The notes: a model not told the origin generated them from the sequence alone. A DNA stretch of 64,000 nt from Brevibacillus panacihumi W25 (GCF_000503775.1 NZ_KI629787.1:476001-540000); one strand, 5' to 3'. Counted from the stretch's first letter, positions 55,094 to 64,000 are shown. Program-made: numbers and translations.

Positions 55094-56668
55094 ATGCACG
55101 ACACGGATTATATCATCATAGGTTCAGGTCATAATGGACTGGTTTGCGCCCTGAAGCTGGCACAGGCGGGACATCGAGTTCTGGTTCTGGAACAAGCGCA
55201 GCAGCCGGGAGGGGCGTCACGAAGCGGGGAAGCGACATTGCCTGGTTTCACACATGACCTGTATGCGACCAATATAGGGTTGTTTCTCGGCTCGCAAATC
55301 TATCAAGAGATGAAGACAGAATTTCATCAAAACGGTTTTGATCTGGCAGTGAGCGATCAGCCGTTTGCCAGCGTATTTCCCGATGGTGACGGAATTGGTG
55401 TGTATACGGACCCGGAAAAGACGATGGAGCAGTTTCGCAGACAATCCAGTCATGATGCCGAAGCTTGGCAAGCCCTGCTGACATTTTTCGATCAGACGGC
55501 ACCGCATTTCTTGCCCTTGCTGCAATTGCCGCTGCCGTCCTGGCCAGCCGCCCGACAGCTTTACCGGATGTGGCGGGCGCTCGGCTACGCAAAGACTGTG
55601 GAATTAGGCAGCATGATTTTGAAAAGCCCGCGCCAGTTTGCAGAGCATTGGTTCGAAAATGAAAAGGTGCAAGCCTTGTTTATTCCGTGGGCCTTCCACC
55701 TGGATTTTGGGCCGGATGTATCTGGCGGCGCGCAATTTCCCTTCGTGGAACCACCTCTGGATCATCGCAATGGAATGGCCATCGCCAAAGGCGGAATCAG
55801 CAACCTGATCACAAGCATGATCAAGGCTTTGGAAAAACGAGGAGGACAGGTGCTGACCCAACACCCGGTGGAGAAAGTTCTGGTGCAAAACAATCGTGCG
55901 GCAGGGGTTATGCTGGGCAACGGCAAAGCGATTCATGCCAAGAAAGGGGTTATTGGCAATATTACGCCGACGCAGCTGGTCACGAAGCTGCTGGATCGCG
56001 AAGTGCTGCCTGACACCTATGTGGAGCGGTACAAAAAATTCCGTTACGGTCCGGGAACGATGATGATTCACCTCGCCTTGGATGGACCTCTGGAGTGGAA
56101 TGCCGGAGAAGACTTCGACAAGTTTGCCTACGTGCATATCGGACCGTATGTCGAGGATGTGGCCCGCACTTACGCGGATGCGCTGAATGGCGATTTGCCG
56201 GCCAGTCCGATGCTCGTCGTCGGGCAACAGACTGCGTTTGACCCGACGCGTGCGCCTGAGGGCAAGCACACCTTATGGATTCAGGTGCGCGCTTTGCCTG
56301 CCAGACCCAAGCGGGATTCGCTGAATGAAATCCAGATCGGCCCTTGGGAGCAGATGAAGGAAGCATACGCGGACCGGGTGATGAAAAAGCTGGAGCACTA
56401 CGCTCCAAATCTGTTATCGCGGGTGATAGCCCGTACTGTCTTTTCGCCGCGTGATCTGGAAATAGCCAACCCCAATCTGGTAGGCGGCGACAGTATTTCG
56501 GGAAGCCACCATCTGGACCAGCATTTTCTCTTCCGACCGGTGCCGGGCTGGTCGCGATATAAGACGCCGATAGACGGGCTGTATCTGACTGGTGCTTCGA
56601 CCTGGCCTGGCGGCGGGTTGAATGCCACTTCCGGTTATTTGCTGGCACAGCAATTATTGAAATCATAG
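55094..56668 (+). CDS. Phytoene dehydrogenase-like FAD oxidoreductase 1
   Basis: The protein is 524 residues, with an N-terminal Rossmann fold GSGHNGLVCALKLAQAG and VLVLEQ for FAD and a C-terminal FAD motif ending GLYLTGASTWPGGG. The nearest known type is the PYROXD2/CrtI-like family rather than true carotenoid desaturases; no carotenoid genes are nearby. ATG follows GAGGTGAAGGG. It probably forms an operon with the paralog 36 bp downstream. Confidence 0.85.
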   Translation: MHDTDYIIIGSGHNGLVCALKLAQAGHRVLVLEQAQQPGGASRSGEATLPGFTHDLYATNIGLFLGSQIYQEMKTEFHQNGFDLAVSDQPFASVFPDGDGIGVYTDPEKTMEQFRRQSSHDAEAWQALLTFFDQTAPHFLPLLQLPLPSWPAARQLYRMWRALGYAKTVELGSMILKSPRQFAEHWFENEKVQALFIPWAFHLDFGPDVSGGAQFPFVEPPLDHRNGMAIAKGGISNLITSMIKALEKRGGQVLTQHPVEKVLVQNNRAAGVMLGNGKAIHAKKGVIGNITPTQLVTKLLDREVLPDTYVERYKKFRYGPGTMMIHLALDGPLEWNAGEDFDKFAYVHIGPYVEDVARTYADALNGDLPASPMLVVGQQTAFDPTRAPEGKHTLWIQVRALPARPKRDSLNEIQIGPWEQMKEAYADRVMKKLEHYAPNLLSRVIARTVFSPRDLEIANPNLVGGDSISGSHHLDQHFLFRPVPGWSRYKTPIDGLYLTGASTWPGGGLNATSGYLLAQQLLKS

Positions 56669-56704
56669 CAAGCAACACGTCCAATAAGGGGAGGGGGGCT
56701 ATCG

Positions 56705-58276
56705 ATGAAACGTTTTGACTCCGTAATCATTGGCAGTGGGATCAATTCTTTGACAGCAGCCGCATTGTTGGCGAAAAAAGGGCAGAAAGTGCTGGTACTG
56801 GAGAGAAGCGCCTGGATCGGGGGCTGCATTCGGACGGATGAGATTACGCTGACTGGGTTCAAGCACGATGTTTTCTCGGGCTGGCATCCGCTGTTTGTGA
56901 CGGGTCCCGCTTATGGAGAACTAAAGGATGACCTGCATCAAAATGGGCTTGAGTACGTCAATACCGACGTTCCGACCGGCGTCATTCTGCCCGATCAGCG
57001 CAGTGCGGTGCTGTACAACAACCGGCAGAAAAACACCGAAGCGTTTAATCGTCTGATGCCGGGTGACGGGGATCGCTACCAGGAGGCGATGAAATACTTT
57101 GAAGCCAACTCTGAGATGATCTTCACCATGTTTGGCAACGAGCCGATGTCCTGGGCTGCGATCCAATCCGTACTGAGATCCCTGCGCAGCAAAGGAGTTG
57201 CGGAATTTACCCGCCATGTCGGGAGTATGGTCGCCCCTACCCGCAAATGGCTGGATCTGCATTTTCAAAGCGATGCGATCAAGGCGTTGTTCGCGCCCTG
57301 GATTTTGCATACAGGCGTCGGTCCGGACGATGCGGCGGGCAGCATCATGGCACAGCTTATCGTGTTCACTCTGGAAGCAGCCAGCATGCCGATCCCCAAA
57401 GGGGGAGGCACGGAACTGGTCAAAGCAATCATGAAAGTAGTGATCGATAACGGCGGGGAGTTCATTACCAACGCCCAAGTCGAACAAATCCTCGTGGAAA
57501 ATGGCCGGGTAAAAGGCGTACAGACACAGGACAAGAGCGAGTACCTGGCTCAGTATGTGCTGGCAAATGTAACGCCGCAGCAATTGTACGAGAAGCTTCT
57601 TGCACCCGAATGGGTTCCCCAACAGGTGCGCAAGGATGCGCGAAACTATCAGTACGGACGTGCGGATATGCAGATTCATTACGCCCTGGACCGTCCGCTT
57701 GACTGGAAGGACGAGGAATTGAAGCGCGCTGCCATCATTCATCTGACAAGCGGTGTGAATGGAGTGAGCCAGTCCGTCACGGAAGCAGTCAACGGATTGC
57801 TGCCCAGGGAAGGAACCATCGTCCTGGGACAGCATACAGCTTACGATCCGAGCCGGGCTCCGGAGGGCAAGCACACGCTGTGGATCCAATTGCAGGAAAT
57901 GCCGCGCAATCTGGCGGGAGACGCATTGGGCGAGATCGATACCACAGGCGGTTATACCGATCAAGTGGTCCAGGCATATGCCGACCGGATCGAGGAGCGG
58001 ATCAGCCGGCACGTCCCGCAATTCAAGGAATCGATCCTCAAACGCGTCGTGATTTCGCCTGTCGAGCTGGAGCGTTACAATCCCAATCTCGTGGGGGGAG
58101 ACCCGTACTCCGGTTCCTCATCCGTGGATCAATTTTTATTCTTTCGACCAGGTACAGGCTACAAACGGCACGAAACACCGATTCGAAATCTCTACCACAT
58201 CGGTGCCTCCACTCATCCGGGGGCAGGACTGGGCGGAACATCCGGGTACCTGGCTGTGAAGGCGATGAAGGGTTGA
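56705..58276 (+). CDS. Phytoene dehydrogenase-like FAD oxidoreductase 2
   Basis: The protein is 523 residues and collinear with its neighbour, with similar motifs throughout (APEGKHTLWIQLQEMP, NPNLVGGDPYSGS, NLYHIGASTHPGAG). The dinucleotide motif is GSGINS, with Ser at the third Gly position, a change tolerated in some members. ATG follows GGGGAGGGGGG. Two diverged tandem copies suggest either a heterodimer or successive steps on one substrate. Confidence 0.85.
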   Translation: MKRFDSVIIGSGINSLTAAALLAKKGQKVLVLERSAWIGGCIRTDEITLTGFKHDVFSGWHPLFVTGPAYGELKDDLHQNGLEYVNTDVPTGVILPDQRSAVLYNNRQKNTEAFNRLMPGDGDRYQEAMKYFEANSEMIFTMFGNEPMSWAAIQSVLRSLRSKGVAEFTRHVGSMVAPTRKWLDLHFQSDAIKALFAPWILHTGVGPDDAAGSIMAQLIVFTLEAASMPIPKGGGTELVKAIMKVVIDNGGEFITNAQVEQILVENGRVKGVQTQDKSEYLAQYVLANVTPQQLYEKLLAPEWVPQQVRKDARNYQYGRADMQIHYALDRPLDWKDEELKRAAIIHLTSGVNGVSQSVTEAVNGLLPREGTIVLGQHTAYDPSRAPEGKHTLWIQLQEMPRNLAGDALGEIDTTGGYTDQVVQAYADRIEERISRHVPQFKESILKRVVISPVELERYNPNLVGGDPYSGSSSVDQFLFFRPGTGYKRHETPIRNLYHIGASTHPGAGLGGTSGYLAVKAMKG

Positions 58277-58285
58277 GCAATGAAA

Positions 58286-58334
58286 AAAGGGCTGTTCCCA
58301 AATCTTTGGACGATTGGGAAAGGCCCTGTTTTTT
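58286..58334. terminator. Terminator after the oxidoreductase pair
   Basis: AGGGC-TTCCCAA and TTGGGAA-GGCCCT form a long stem followed by GTTTTTTT; it separates convergent genes. Confidence 0.88.
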
Positions 58335-58358
58335 TGTGCTGGGGGGCAACTCAAGCCC

Positions 58359-59471
58359 TCAGCGGATAATCCGATAGACGAACAAACGAGTGATGAAATA
58401 AGCACCCCCCAGGAAGACTCCCATCGTAAAATTCTCAACGAATAAGGCGTCGTACACGTACTCCTGCAAGGGCGCATTCAGCAGGGAAGTCGAGACACCC
58501 ATGGCGTGGACGGCAAACATGATCAGGGTGTCCACCAGAGGACGGTACCACCTGGCCTTTTTCCGCCAATAGGTTCGAGCAAGGAACAGAAGAGCCACAT
58601 TGCCAAGCGTGATAGCCGTCGAAGGGGACGCATCATTGAACAACTCATCCTCGATCCCCCATCCAGGCATCCAGAGAAGGGCGACCAGGAAGTTGAAAAC
58701 GATAACCCCGATAAATAATGGTCGAAAAAATCGCACGTCATTTCGGCGCTTCTTCGCTTCTTCATTGGCGAGCATCTCCGTGCTTTTCCATTCCGGAGTA
58801 GGATCGTAAATCTTCAAGCCTGTTTGAAAATAAGGGGATTCTCCGTCGTAGGGCAGTTTGGGAATCTGCTCGTACGCTTCTGACAGTTGGGGGTGATTCA
58901 CCTGCGTGATGTTGAGCTGTGTGTTGTAAACAGGTACACCGTTTTGCCTGAAACGTTCGATCCATAAATCCAGATTCTCTTGTTTCTCCTCGACAAACGT
59001 GCCGAATTGCCGTTTTCCTTGTTCATCTGTCCAGACCATAATGATTTTTGCGCCAGCTATGTAATACCGGGGTACATTTTTGGGTGTCTGTACATAACGG
59101 AAAATTCGTCCGATCAGCACTTCATCCATTTGTGCAAAGGGGACAAGCTCTTCGAATAGCTTGCCCGTCTTGAGGTTCTGAACGGAGGTGAAGAATCCAT
59201 CTTCTCGCAACTCGATCTTCATGATCACCTCGTGCTGAAACCGGGTGACGCCGATAAGAATCCAACATATCCATCCGATGAAAATGCCGAGACCAGCGAG
59301 GATAAAAGAAAATATCCAATCGCTTTCGTAAATCAGCAGGTACATTCCAAATGAGAAGATAGCCAGTGCGATAAGACCCAGGAAGCCAATAATAGCGAAG
59401 TGAACATAACGTGACCAGGCCGGAAGCTCACTGGAATACTTGAGATCTTTTCCGCCTCGTATTTCCAACAT
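58359..59471 (-). CDS. Unknown multi-pass membrane protein
   Basis: The protein is about 370 residues from ATG 59471 (GGAAGGGGG upstream). Two TM segments lie near the N-terminus (FAIIGFLGLIALAIFSFGM; ILAGLGIFIGWICWILIG), a soluble region of ~170 residues with beta-strand character follows, and three or four more TM segments close it. No family is recognised. It is 64 bp downstream of the kinase gene on the same strand and may be co-transcribed. Confidence 0.75.
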   Translation of the reverse strand: MLEIRGGKDLKYSSELPAWSRYVHFAIIGFLGLIALAIFSFGMYLLIYESDWIFSFILAGLGIFIGWICWILIGVTRFQHEVIMKIELREDGFFTSVQNLKTGKLFEELVPFAQMDEVLIGRIFRYVQTPKNVPRYYIAGAKIIMVWTDEQGKRQFGTFVEEKQENLDLWIERFRQNGVPVYNTQLNITQVNHPQLSEAYEQIPKLPYDGESPYFQTGLKIYDPTPEWKSTEMLANEEAKKRRNDVRFFRPLFIGVIVFNFLVALLWMPGWGIEDELFNDASPSTAITLGNVALLFLARTYWRKKARWYRPLVDTLIMFAVHAMGVSTSLLNAPLQEYVYDALFVENFTMGVFLGGAYFITRLFVYRIIR

Positions 59472-59535
59472 CCAGAGTCCCCCTTCCAAGTTTGGTTCTT
59501 CTCATACATACGGGAACAGCTGGAAAAAAGTTGCG

Positions 59536-60786
59536 TCATGTCTGGGCGGGAAAGGAAATCGTAAAAATCGTCCCCATACGCGGTTTGCTGCTCACGCCAA
59601 TTTTGCCGCCCATGACCTGTATGGCGTTGTAGGAGTACGTAAGACCAAGACCAGTGCCGCTGGACTTCGTGGAAAAATAGACGGTCCCAAGTCGGTTGAT
59701 ATCGCTTTCACTCATGCCAATCCCGTTGTCCCGAATCTCCAGGATGACAGAATGAGCCTCCTGGGTGAGCGACAGGGTTACTTTTCCTTCTTCGACATCG
59801 CAACAGGCTTCGACCGCGTTTTTGATAAAGTTGACCAGCACCTGCTTGATTTCATCCGGATTGGCCTGGATCATGACGGGCACTCCCGGCTCTTTGATCT
59901 CCAGTTCCACATTGTTCATGATTGCAAAAGGATACATGACGTCGTGTACAATATGGAGCTGCTGCGAGAGATCGACCTGCTCCTGGCGCTGCGACAGCGG
60001 TTTGGAGATGGAGAGATAGTCGCTTAGAATGGCTTCTGTTCGTTTGACTTCATCGAGACAGATGGTGATGTATTGCTCCACTTTGGGAAGATCTTGGGGC
60101 GCTTCCTTGATCAGGGTCAAAAAGCCTTTTACGGCTGTAAGCGGGTTGCGAACCTCGTGAACCATGGAGGATGCGACGTGGCTGATCGTAGCGAGCTTCT
60201 CGTTTTGGGCATGACGGATAAAGATCTCCTTGTCCTCTACGGCTTTGCCGAACAAGGTCATGAGGAGCCAGACGCCTACACAATTTTGTATGGGTATGAC
60301 AATCAGGTGATAGGGAACATCTTGCATGAAATAAGGCTGCAAAAAGGAATAGGTCATGACGAGCGGAGTAGCCGAAAATACGATGCCCGCCAGCAAGTTA
60401 ATGGTGGATTTCTGCTGCGTATTGCGGTAGGCATGGGAAAACACTGCGGCTAGCGTGAAGCAACAGAGAAGGATCAGCAAGGCGACCCATTTTCCGTCTC
60501 CGCCCAGGTAAAGGCGGTAGAGGACAAATTCAGCCAAAAGAATCAGACCGATCTTCATTCCCCCGTAAACAAGACCGAAGAAAATGATGACGTAGCGAAT
60601 ATCAAAGATAACTCCTTTTGCGGCGCTGGAAGAAAAGGTCATGGCTAATAAAAGGGTGACGGAGCTGGTGAAAAGGATGAAGGACGGACTGTAGTTTCTA
60701 ATCTTGTCCCGATAGTAGATATTGAACAGGACGAAGGGTGTAAGCGCAAAAAAGAGTTGGAGAATGATTTCTTTTATGAGAGTCAA
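59536..60786 (-). CDS. Membrane histidine kinase, sporulation-kinase-like
   Basis: The protein is 416 residues. Six N-terminal TM segments resemble the 5TM-5TMR_LYT sensor; the kinase core has SSMVHEVRNPLTAVKGFL, NFIKNAVEAC, DNGIGMS and GTGLGLTYSYNAI. This combination is like KinB-type sporulation kinases of Bacillales. No response regulator is adjacent, as is normal for sporulation kinases that feed Spo0F. The role in sporulation is inference. Confidence 0.85.
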   Translation of the reverse strand: MTLIKEIILQLFFALTPFVLFNIYYRDKIRNYSPSFILFTSSVTLLLAMTFSSSAAKGVIFDIRYVIIFFGLVYGGMKIGLILLAEFVLYRLYLGGDGKWVALLILLCCFTLAAVFSHAYRNTQQKSTINLLAGIVFSATPLVMTYSFLQPYFMQDVPYHLIVIPIQNCVGVWLLMTLFGKAVEDKEIFIRHAQNEKLATISHVASSMVHEVRNPLTAVKGFLTLIKEAPQDLPKVEQYITICLDEVKRTEAILSDYLSISKPLSQRQEQVDLSQQLHIVHDVMYPFAIMNNVELEIKEPGVPVMIQANPDEIKQVLVNFIKNAVEACCDVEEGKVTLSLTQEAHSVILEIRDNGIGMSESDINRLGTVYFSTKSSGTGLGLTYSYNAIQVMGGKIGVSSKPRMGTIFTISFPAQT

Positions 60787-60955
60787 TTCGCATCCCCGCC
60801 AGACTTGATAGTCAAAACATGATCATACGATTCTTTTCGACAAAGTATTTATGGTTTCCTTTCCATTAAATGTGCGAAAAAAACCAAGTTGACATCTGGG
60901 TGATTCATGCTTTATATTCTCTATAGAACTTATAAAAGTAATAATATTGCAATTA

Positions 60956-61074
60956 CTCTTATCCAGAGAAGGCTGAGGGACTGGCCCTATGAAGCCCGGC
61001 AACCTAGTACGCAGCATTACCGGCGTACCAAGGTGCTAATTCCTACAGGTAGCGCGCTACCTGACAGATAAGAG
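60956..61074 (+). ncRNA. SAM-I (S-box) riboswitch
   Basis: The conserved S-box elements are present: P1 CTCTTATC/GATAAGAG (60956-60963 with 61067-61074), CCAGAGAAGGCTGAGGGACT, GGCCCTATGAAGCCCGGCAA and CC. The P1 3' strand AAGAGGC (61070-61076) can instead pair with GCCTCTT (61095-61101) to form an antiterminator. High SAM should stabilise P1 and allow termination of transcription into the ABC operon. Confidence 0.95.
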
Positions 61075-61092
61075 GCGTAGATCCGTTGATTG

Positions 61093-61127
61093 AAGCCTCT
61101 TTCTTCTATAGAAAAGAGGCTTTTTTT
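61093..61127 (+). terminator. Expression-platform terminator of the S-box
   Basis: AAGCCTCTTTC and GAAAAGAGGCTT form the stem with loop TTCTATA, followed by TTTTTT. Its 5' arm is the strand used by the antiterminator. Confidence 0.92.
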
Positions 61128-61181
61128 AGTGGTGGAGCCCTCTTCTCTGGATAGTGAAAAAGTAAAAGGGGGTAAAACGAT

Positions 61182-62204
61182 ATGAAAAAGCATTTTAGTC
61201 GGATTGGATTTTTAGCGTTGGGATTGTCCCTTCTTTTGACTGCCTGCGGTGGCGGCAATGGAAGCGGCAGTGAAGGCGGAAGCGGAACGGCGGCAGGCGG
61301 CGAGAAAAAGCGGATCGCGCTGATCATGCGCCAGGACGTTGGAACCTTCTCCGCTCAGTATGTCAACGGCGTCAAGACAGAAGTAGAGAAAAACGGCGGC
61401 GAGCTGACTGTATTCAACGCCAATACGGATATCTCGAAAATGGCGTCCAACTTGGATGCTGCCGTCAACCAGAACTTCGACGGCATCCTGATCGACCACG
61501 GAACTGCAGAAGCTTTGCAGCAAGGGACGCAAAAGGCGGTCGACAAAAAAATCCCGGTCGTATTGTTCGATACAGACATCAGCATTCCGGGAGTGCCTGT
61601 CGTAGAGCAGGACGACCACAAGCTGGCTGAATTGAGCCTGGAACAGCTGGCAAGCGACCACAACGGAAAAGGAAACATCGTCAAGATCTGGGTAGCCGGC
61701 TTCGCCCCGATGGAAAAACGTCAAGTGAAATACGAGGAATTCCTGAAGAAGTATCCGGATATCAAAGAAATCGCGGCTTTCGGCAGCGCGACCAACAATA
61801 CGGCAGTCGACACCCAAACACAAATGGAAGCGATCCTGCGTCAGTACCCGAACAAAGGGGACATTACAGCAGTCTGGGCTTCCTGGGATGAATTCGCCAA
61901 AGGAGCGACTCGTGCCATCCAACAGGCCGGCCGCACCGAGATCAAGGTATACGGGATCGATTTGAGCGACGAGGATCTGCAATTGATGCAGGATGCCAAC
62001 TCGCCATGGGCAGCGACGGCTGCGGTAGACCCATCCAATATCGGCCGCATCCATGCTGAGACCGTCTTCAAGAAAATCAAAGGGGAAGAAGTTCCTGACA
62101 GTGTGAAGCTGAATCCGTTGCTGGTCAAGCAAGCTGACTTGCCGAAGGATAAAAAAGTAACGATGGCGGATTTGTCGCAATACATCCCGGATTGGGGCAA
62201 ATAA
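61182..62204 (+). CDS. Sugar-type ABC substrate-binding lipoprotein under S-box control
   Basis: The protein is 340 residues. ATG 61182 follows AAGGGGG, giving a lipoprotein signal with LLTACGG. The mature part is a ribose-family type I binding protein (IALIMRQDVGTFSAQYVNGV, DGILIDHGTAEAL, VVLFDTDISIPGV, VWASWDEFAKGATRAI). SAM-riboswitch control ties it to sulfur metabolism, so a sulfur-bearing sugar such as 5-methylthioribose is a reasonable ligand; this is inference. Confidence 0.88.
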   Translation: MKKHFSRIGFLALGLSLLLTACGGGNGSGSEGGSGTAAGGEKKRIALIMRQDVGTFSAQYVNGVKTEVEKNGGELTVFNANTDISKMASNLDAAVNQNFDGILIDHGTAEALQQGTQKAVDKKIPVVLFDTDISIPGVPVVEQDDHKLAELSLEQLASDHNGKGNIVKIWVAGFAPMEKRQVKYEEFLKKYPDIKEIAAFGSATNNTAVDTQTQMEAILRQYPNKGDITAVWASWDEFAKGATRAIQQAGRTEIKVYGIDLSDEDLQLMQDANSPWAATAAVDPSNIGRIHAETVFKKIKGEEVPDSVKLNPLLVKQADLPKDKKVTMADLSQYIPDWGK

Positions 62205-62278
62205 GGCAAATCGTGCTGTTTGGTGATTCCCGTTGAGCATTCGACGGGAATCTTCCCATTCTCAAGGGGGTGCAAACT

Positions 62279-63763
62279 GTGCCGGTATTAGAAATGAAGG
62301 GAATCGTCAAAGCGTTTTCCGGTGTTCCGGCTTTGCGCGGGGTAGATTTTGAGGTGAAGGCTGGAGAGGTGCACGCGCTCCTGGGGGCCAATGGAGCGGG
62401 CAAAAGCACGCTGATGAAAATCTTGACCGGTGCCTATCAGGCAGATGGGGGCTCGATCTCCATCGCCGGCGAGCCTTTGCAGATCGATTCGCCGCAGGCC
62501 GCCAAATCACATGGTGTGCAATGCGTCTATCAGGAAGTCGACACCGCACTTGTTCCGTATCTGAGTGTGGCGGAGAATATTTTGCTTGACCAGGTTGTCC
62601 AATCAAAGGGGACAGGGCTGATTCGTTGGAAGCAGCTTTACGACCAGGCAGAAGAGATCTTGCGCAGCTTTGGTTTTGCCATTCCCGTACGGAAAACGGT
62701 AGATGCCTGTACGCTGTCCGAAAAACAGTTGATCCTGATCGCCCGTGCGACGGTGCAAAAAGCGAAGTTCGTCATTTTTGACGAGCCGACCGCGCCGTTG
62801 AGCAATCGCGAGTCCGAACGGCTGTTTCAGATCATTGCCCAATTGAAGCAGGCAGGGGTGGGGATCATCTACATCTCACACCGCTTGCCGGAGATTTTTC
62901 AGATTTGCGATGCCATGACGATCATGCGGGATGGGCAGCGCGTGCATACGGCCAGGACGTCCGAGATCACGATGGATGAAGTAATCAGCCACATGCTGGG
63001 CAAAAGCTTCGATGAGGAGTTCCCCAAGGTGGAGGCTGAGATCGGGGAGCCGCTGCTGGAGGCAAAAGGAGTCCAGGGCGGCAAGGTGCGCGGGGCAGAC
63101 CTGCACGTCCGCGAGGGAGAGATCGTCGGTGTCGTCGGGCTAGTCGGAGCAGGCAAGACAGAGCTGGCTCGTCTGCTGTTTGGAGCCGATCCGTGGGATG
63201 CGGGCGAAATCAGCCTGAAGGGCAAAAAACTGCGGCTCATATCTCCGAAGGACGCTGTCGATGCCGGAATCGTCCTCGTACCGGAGGAAAGGCGCAAGGA
63301 AGGGATTTTCGTAGAAGAGTCGGTCAAGCGTAATTTGTCGGTGGCAACGCTTGCTTCCGTGTTCGGATTTGTCCGCCATAGTTTGGAAGCCTTGCAGGCA
63401 AATGAGCTGATCAAAAGAGTTGGGGTCAAAACCGCCGACAGCAGTCAATTGGTCGGGCTGCTCAGCGGCGGCAACCAGCAAAAGGTAGCGATCGGCAAAT
63501 GGCTCGATACAGATGCGTCTCTGTTTATCTTTGACGAACCGACCAAGGGTGTGGACATCGGGGCGAAAAGCGACATTTACCGCCTGATCGGCAATCTGGC
63601 TGCCAATAAAAAGGGCGTCCTCTATTTTTCCTGCGAATTCCCCGAGGTGTTGGGGATCGCAGACCGGATTCTGGTCATGACGGAAGGAAGAATCGTCAAG
63701 GAATTCCTGCGCGGGGAAGCGACGCAAGAACAGATCATGTATTACGCTAGTGGAGGTGAGTAG
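62279..63763 (+). CDS. Sugar-type ABC transporter ATPase (two NBDs)
   Basis: The protein is about 494 residues, RbsA-like. Domain 1 has Walker A GANGAGKST and FVIFDEPTAPLS; domain 2 has GLVGAGKTE, LSGGNQQKVAIGKWL and FIFDEPTKGVDIGAK. GTG 62279 is chosen because AAGGGGG sits 9 bp upstream and overlaps the earlier GTG 62270. It is second in the S-box operon. Confidence 0.9.
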   Translation: MPVLEMKGIVKAFSGVPALRGVDFEVKAGEVHALLGANGAGKSTLMKILTGAYQADGGSISIAGEPLQIDSPQAAKSHGVQCVYQEVDTALVPYLSVAENILLDQVVQSKGTGLIRWKQLYDQAEEILRSFGFAIPVRKTVDACTLSEKQLILIARATVQKAKFVIFDEPTAPLSNRESERLFQIIAQLKQAGVGIIYISHRLPEIFQICDAMTIMRDGQRVHTARTSEITMDEVISHMLGKSFDEEFPKVEAEIGEPLLEAKGVQGGKVRGADLHVREGEIVGVVGLVGAGKTELARLLFGADPWDAGEISLKGKKLRLISPKDAVDAGIVLVPEERRKEGIFVEESVKRNLSVATLASVFGFVRHSLEALQANELIKRVGVKTADSSQLVGLLSGGNQQKVAIGKWLDTDASLFIFDEPTKGVDIGAKSDIYRLIGNLAANKKGVLYFSCEFPEVLGIADRILVMTEGRIVKEFLRGEATQEQIMYYASGGE

Positions 63764-63764
63764 G

Positions 63765-64000
63765 ATGGAGAGACCAAAAATCAGTTTGTTTGATCTCGTC
63801 TATAAATACGGGACCGTTGCGGTGATTGCACTCGTCGTTCTTTATTTCAGCCTGACCAACCCTTATTTTTTCACCTATGACAATATCAAGGATATTTTGC
63901 GATCCATTTCGATTGTGACCTTCGTCGCGATCGGCGTGACCTTTTCCTTGATCGTAGGAGGCTTCGACCTCTCTGTAGGCTCGACCGTATCGCTGACGAC
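63765..64000 (+). CDS. Sugar-type ABC permease, 5' part (cut by window end)
   Basis: ATG 63765 follows GGAGGTGAG and overlaps no gene; the stop of the ATPase is 1 bp before. The visible 78 codons include the first TM segments and SLIVGGFDLSVGSTVSL, the RbsC signature. The frame is open at the right edge. Confidence 0.9.
   Translation, partial: MERPKISLFDLVYKYGTVAVIALVVLYFSLTNPYFFTYDNIKDILRSISIVTFVAIGVTFSLIVGGFDLSVGSTVSLT

Noticed and set aside
56921..58021. 366-codon minus-strand frame opposite the second oxidoreductase
   Set aside because: Shadow of a well-supported coding frame.
61212..62240. 342-codon minus-strand frame opposite the binding-protein gene
   Set aside because: Shadow frame; the plus-strand gene has signal peptide, riboswitch and operon context.

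Overview
The window looks like chromosomal DNA of a spore-forming Firmicute of the Paenibacillaceae, most like Brevibacillus. This rests on strong GGAGG-type ribosome binding sites, frequent GTG/TTG starts, T-run terminators, an S-box (SAM-I) riboswitch, a sporulation-kinase-like histidine kinase, a ComA-like response regulator and Gram-positive lipoprotein signals. The genus is an inference from gene style; no rRNA or tRNA gene was seen.

Region 1 (1-25.5 kb) is a variable surface/secretion island. A large secreted PPC-domain protein and a full-length secreted Rhs/YD-repeat protein with a C-terminal toxin tip and an immunity gene are followed by a graveyard of silent Rhs cassettes. These are a decayed toxin tail with a frameshifted immunity gene, a PD-(D/E)XK-like orphan tip with an intact immunity gene, an orphan immunity gene with a frameshift, a 5'-truncated Rhs core with a third tip and its immunity gene, another toxin-linker scrap, and a last core-end scrap. 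Between them lie related terminators, a 285-bp repeat, and wrecks of a rolling-circle Rep gene and of IS3, IS256 and IS110 elements. The island is bracketed by two copies of a histidine kinase / response regulator / Ig-like adhesin unit; the left copy survives only as the adhesin 3' end and a broken regulator.

Region 2 (25.6-33.5 kb) carries an M20 peptidase divergent from an LsrB/ribose-type ABC importer operon that also encodes an M24 (creatinase/aminopeptidase P fold) protein. Region 3 (33.8-41.3 kb) has an orphan branched-chain-amino-acid-type binding protein, a sigma-54 activator with a visible palindromic upstream site and a near-consensus -24/-12 promoter, then a beta-keto acid cleavage enzyme, a cyclase-family hydrolase and a sodium:solute symporter fused to two winged-helix-like domains, and a convergent Crp/Fnr regulator. 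An IS605-family element follows at 41.4-43.1 kb, with TnpB intact and TnpA broken.

Region 4 (43.3-49.7 kb) reads as one catabolic operon: four-subunit 2-oxoacid:ferredoxin oxidoreductase (gamma-delta-alpha-beta), a small unknown protein, a second cyclase-family hydrolase, an NCS1 permease and a flavin reductase. Region 5 (49.7-54.0 kb) holds a BarA-like hybrid kinase divergent from a ComA-like regulator, then a luciferase-like monooxygenase. Region 6 (54.3-58.3 kb) has a second Crp/Fnr regulator and two tandem phytoene-dehydrogenase-like oxidoreductases. Region 7 (58.4-60.8 kb) has an unknown membrane protein and a membrane histidine kinase on the minus strand. Region 8 (60.95 kb to the end) has a SAM riboswitch with terminator upstream of a ribose-type ABC importer (binding protein, ATPase, start of permease), suggesting uptake of a sulfur-containing sugar such as methylthioribose.

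The most interesting items are the Rhs orphan-cassette array with near-identical core segments, the symporter fused to DNA-binding-type domains under sigma-54 control, and the SAM-riboswitch-controlled sugar importer.
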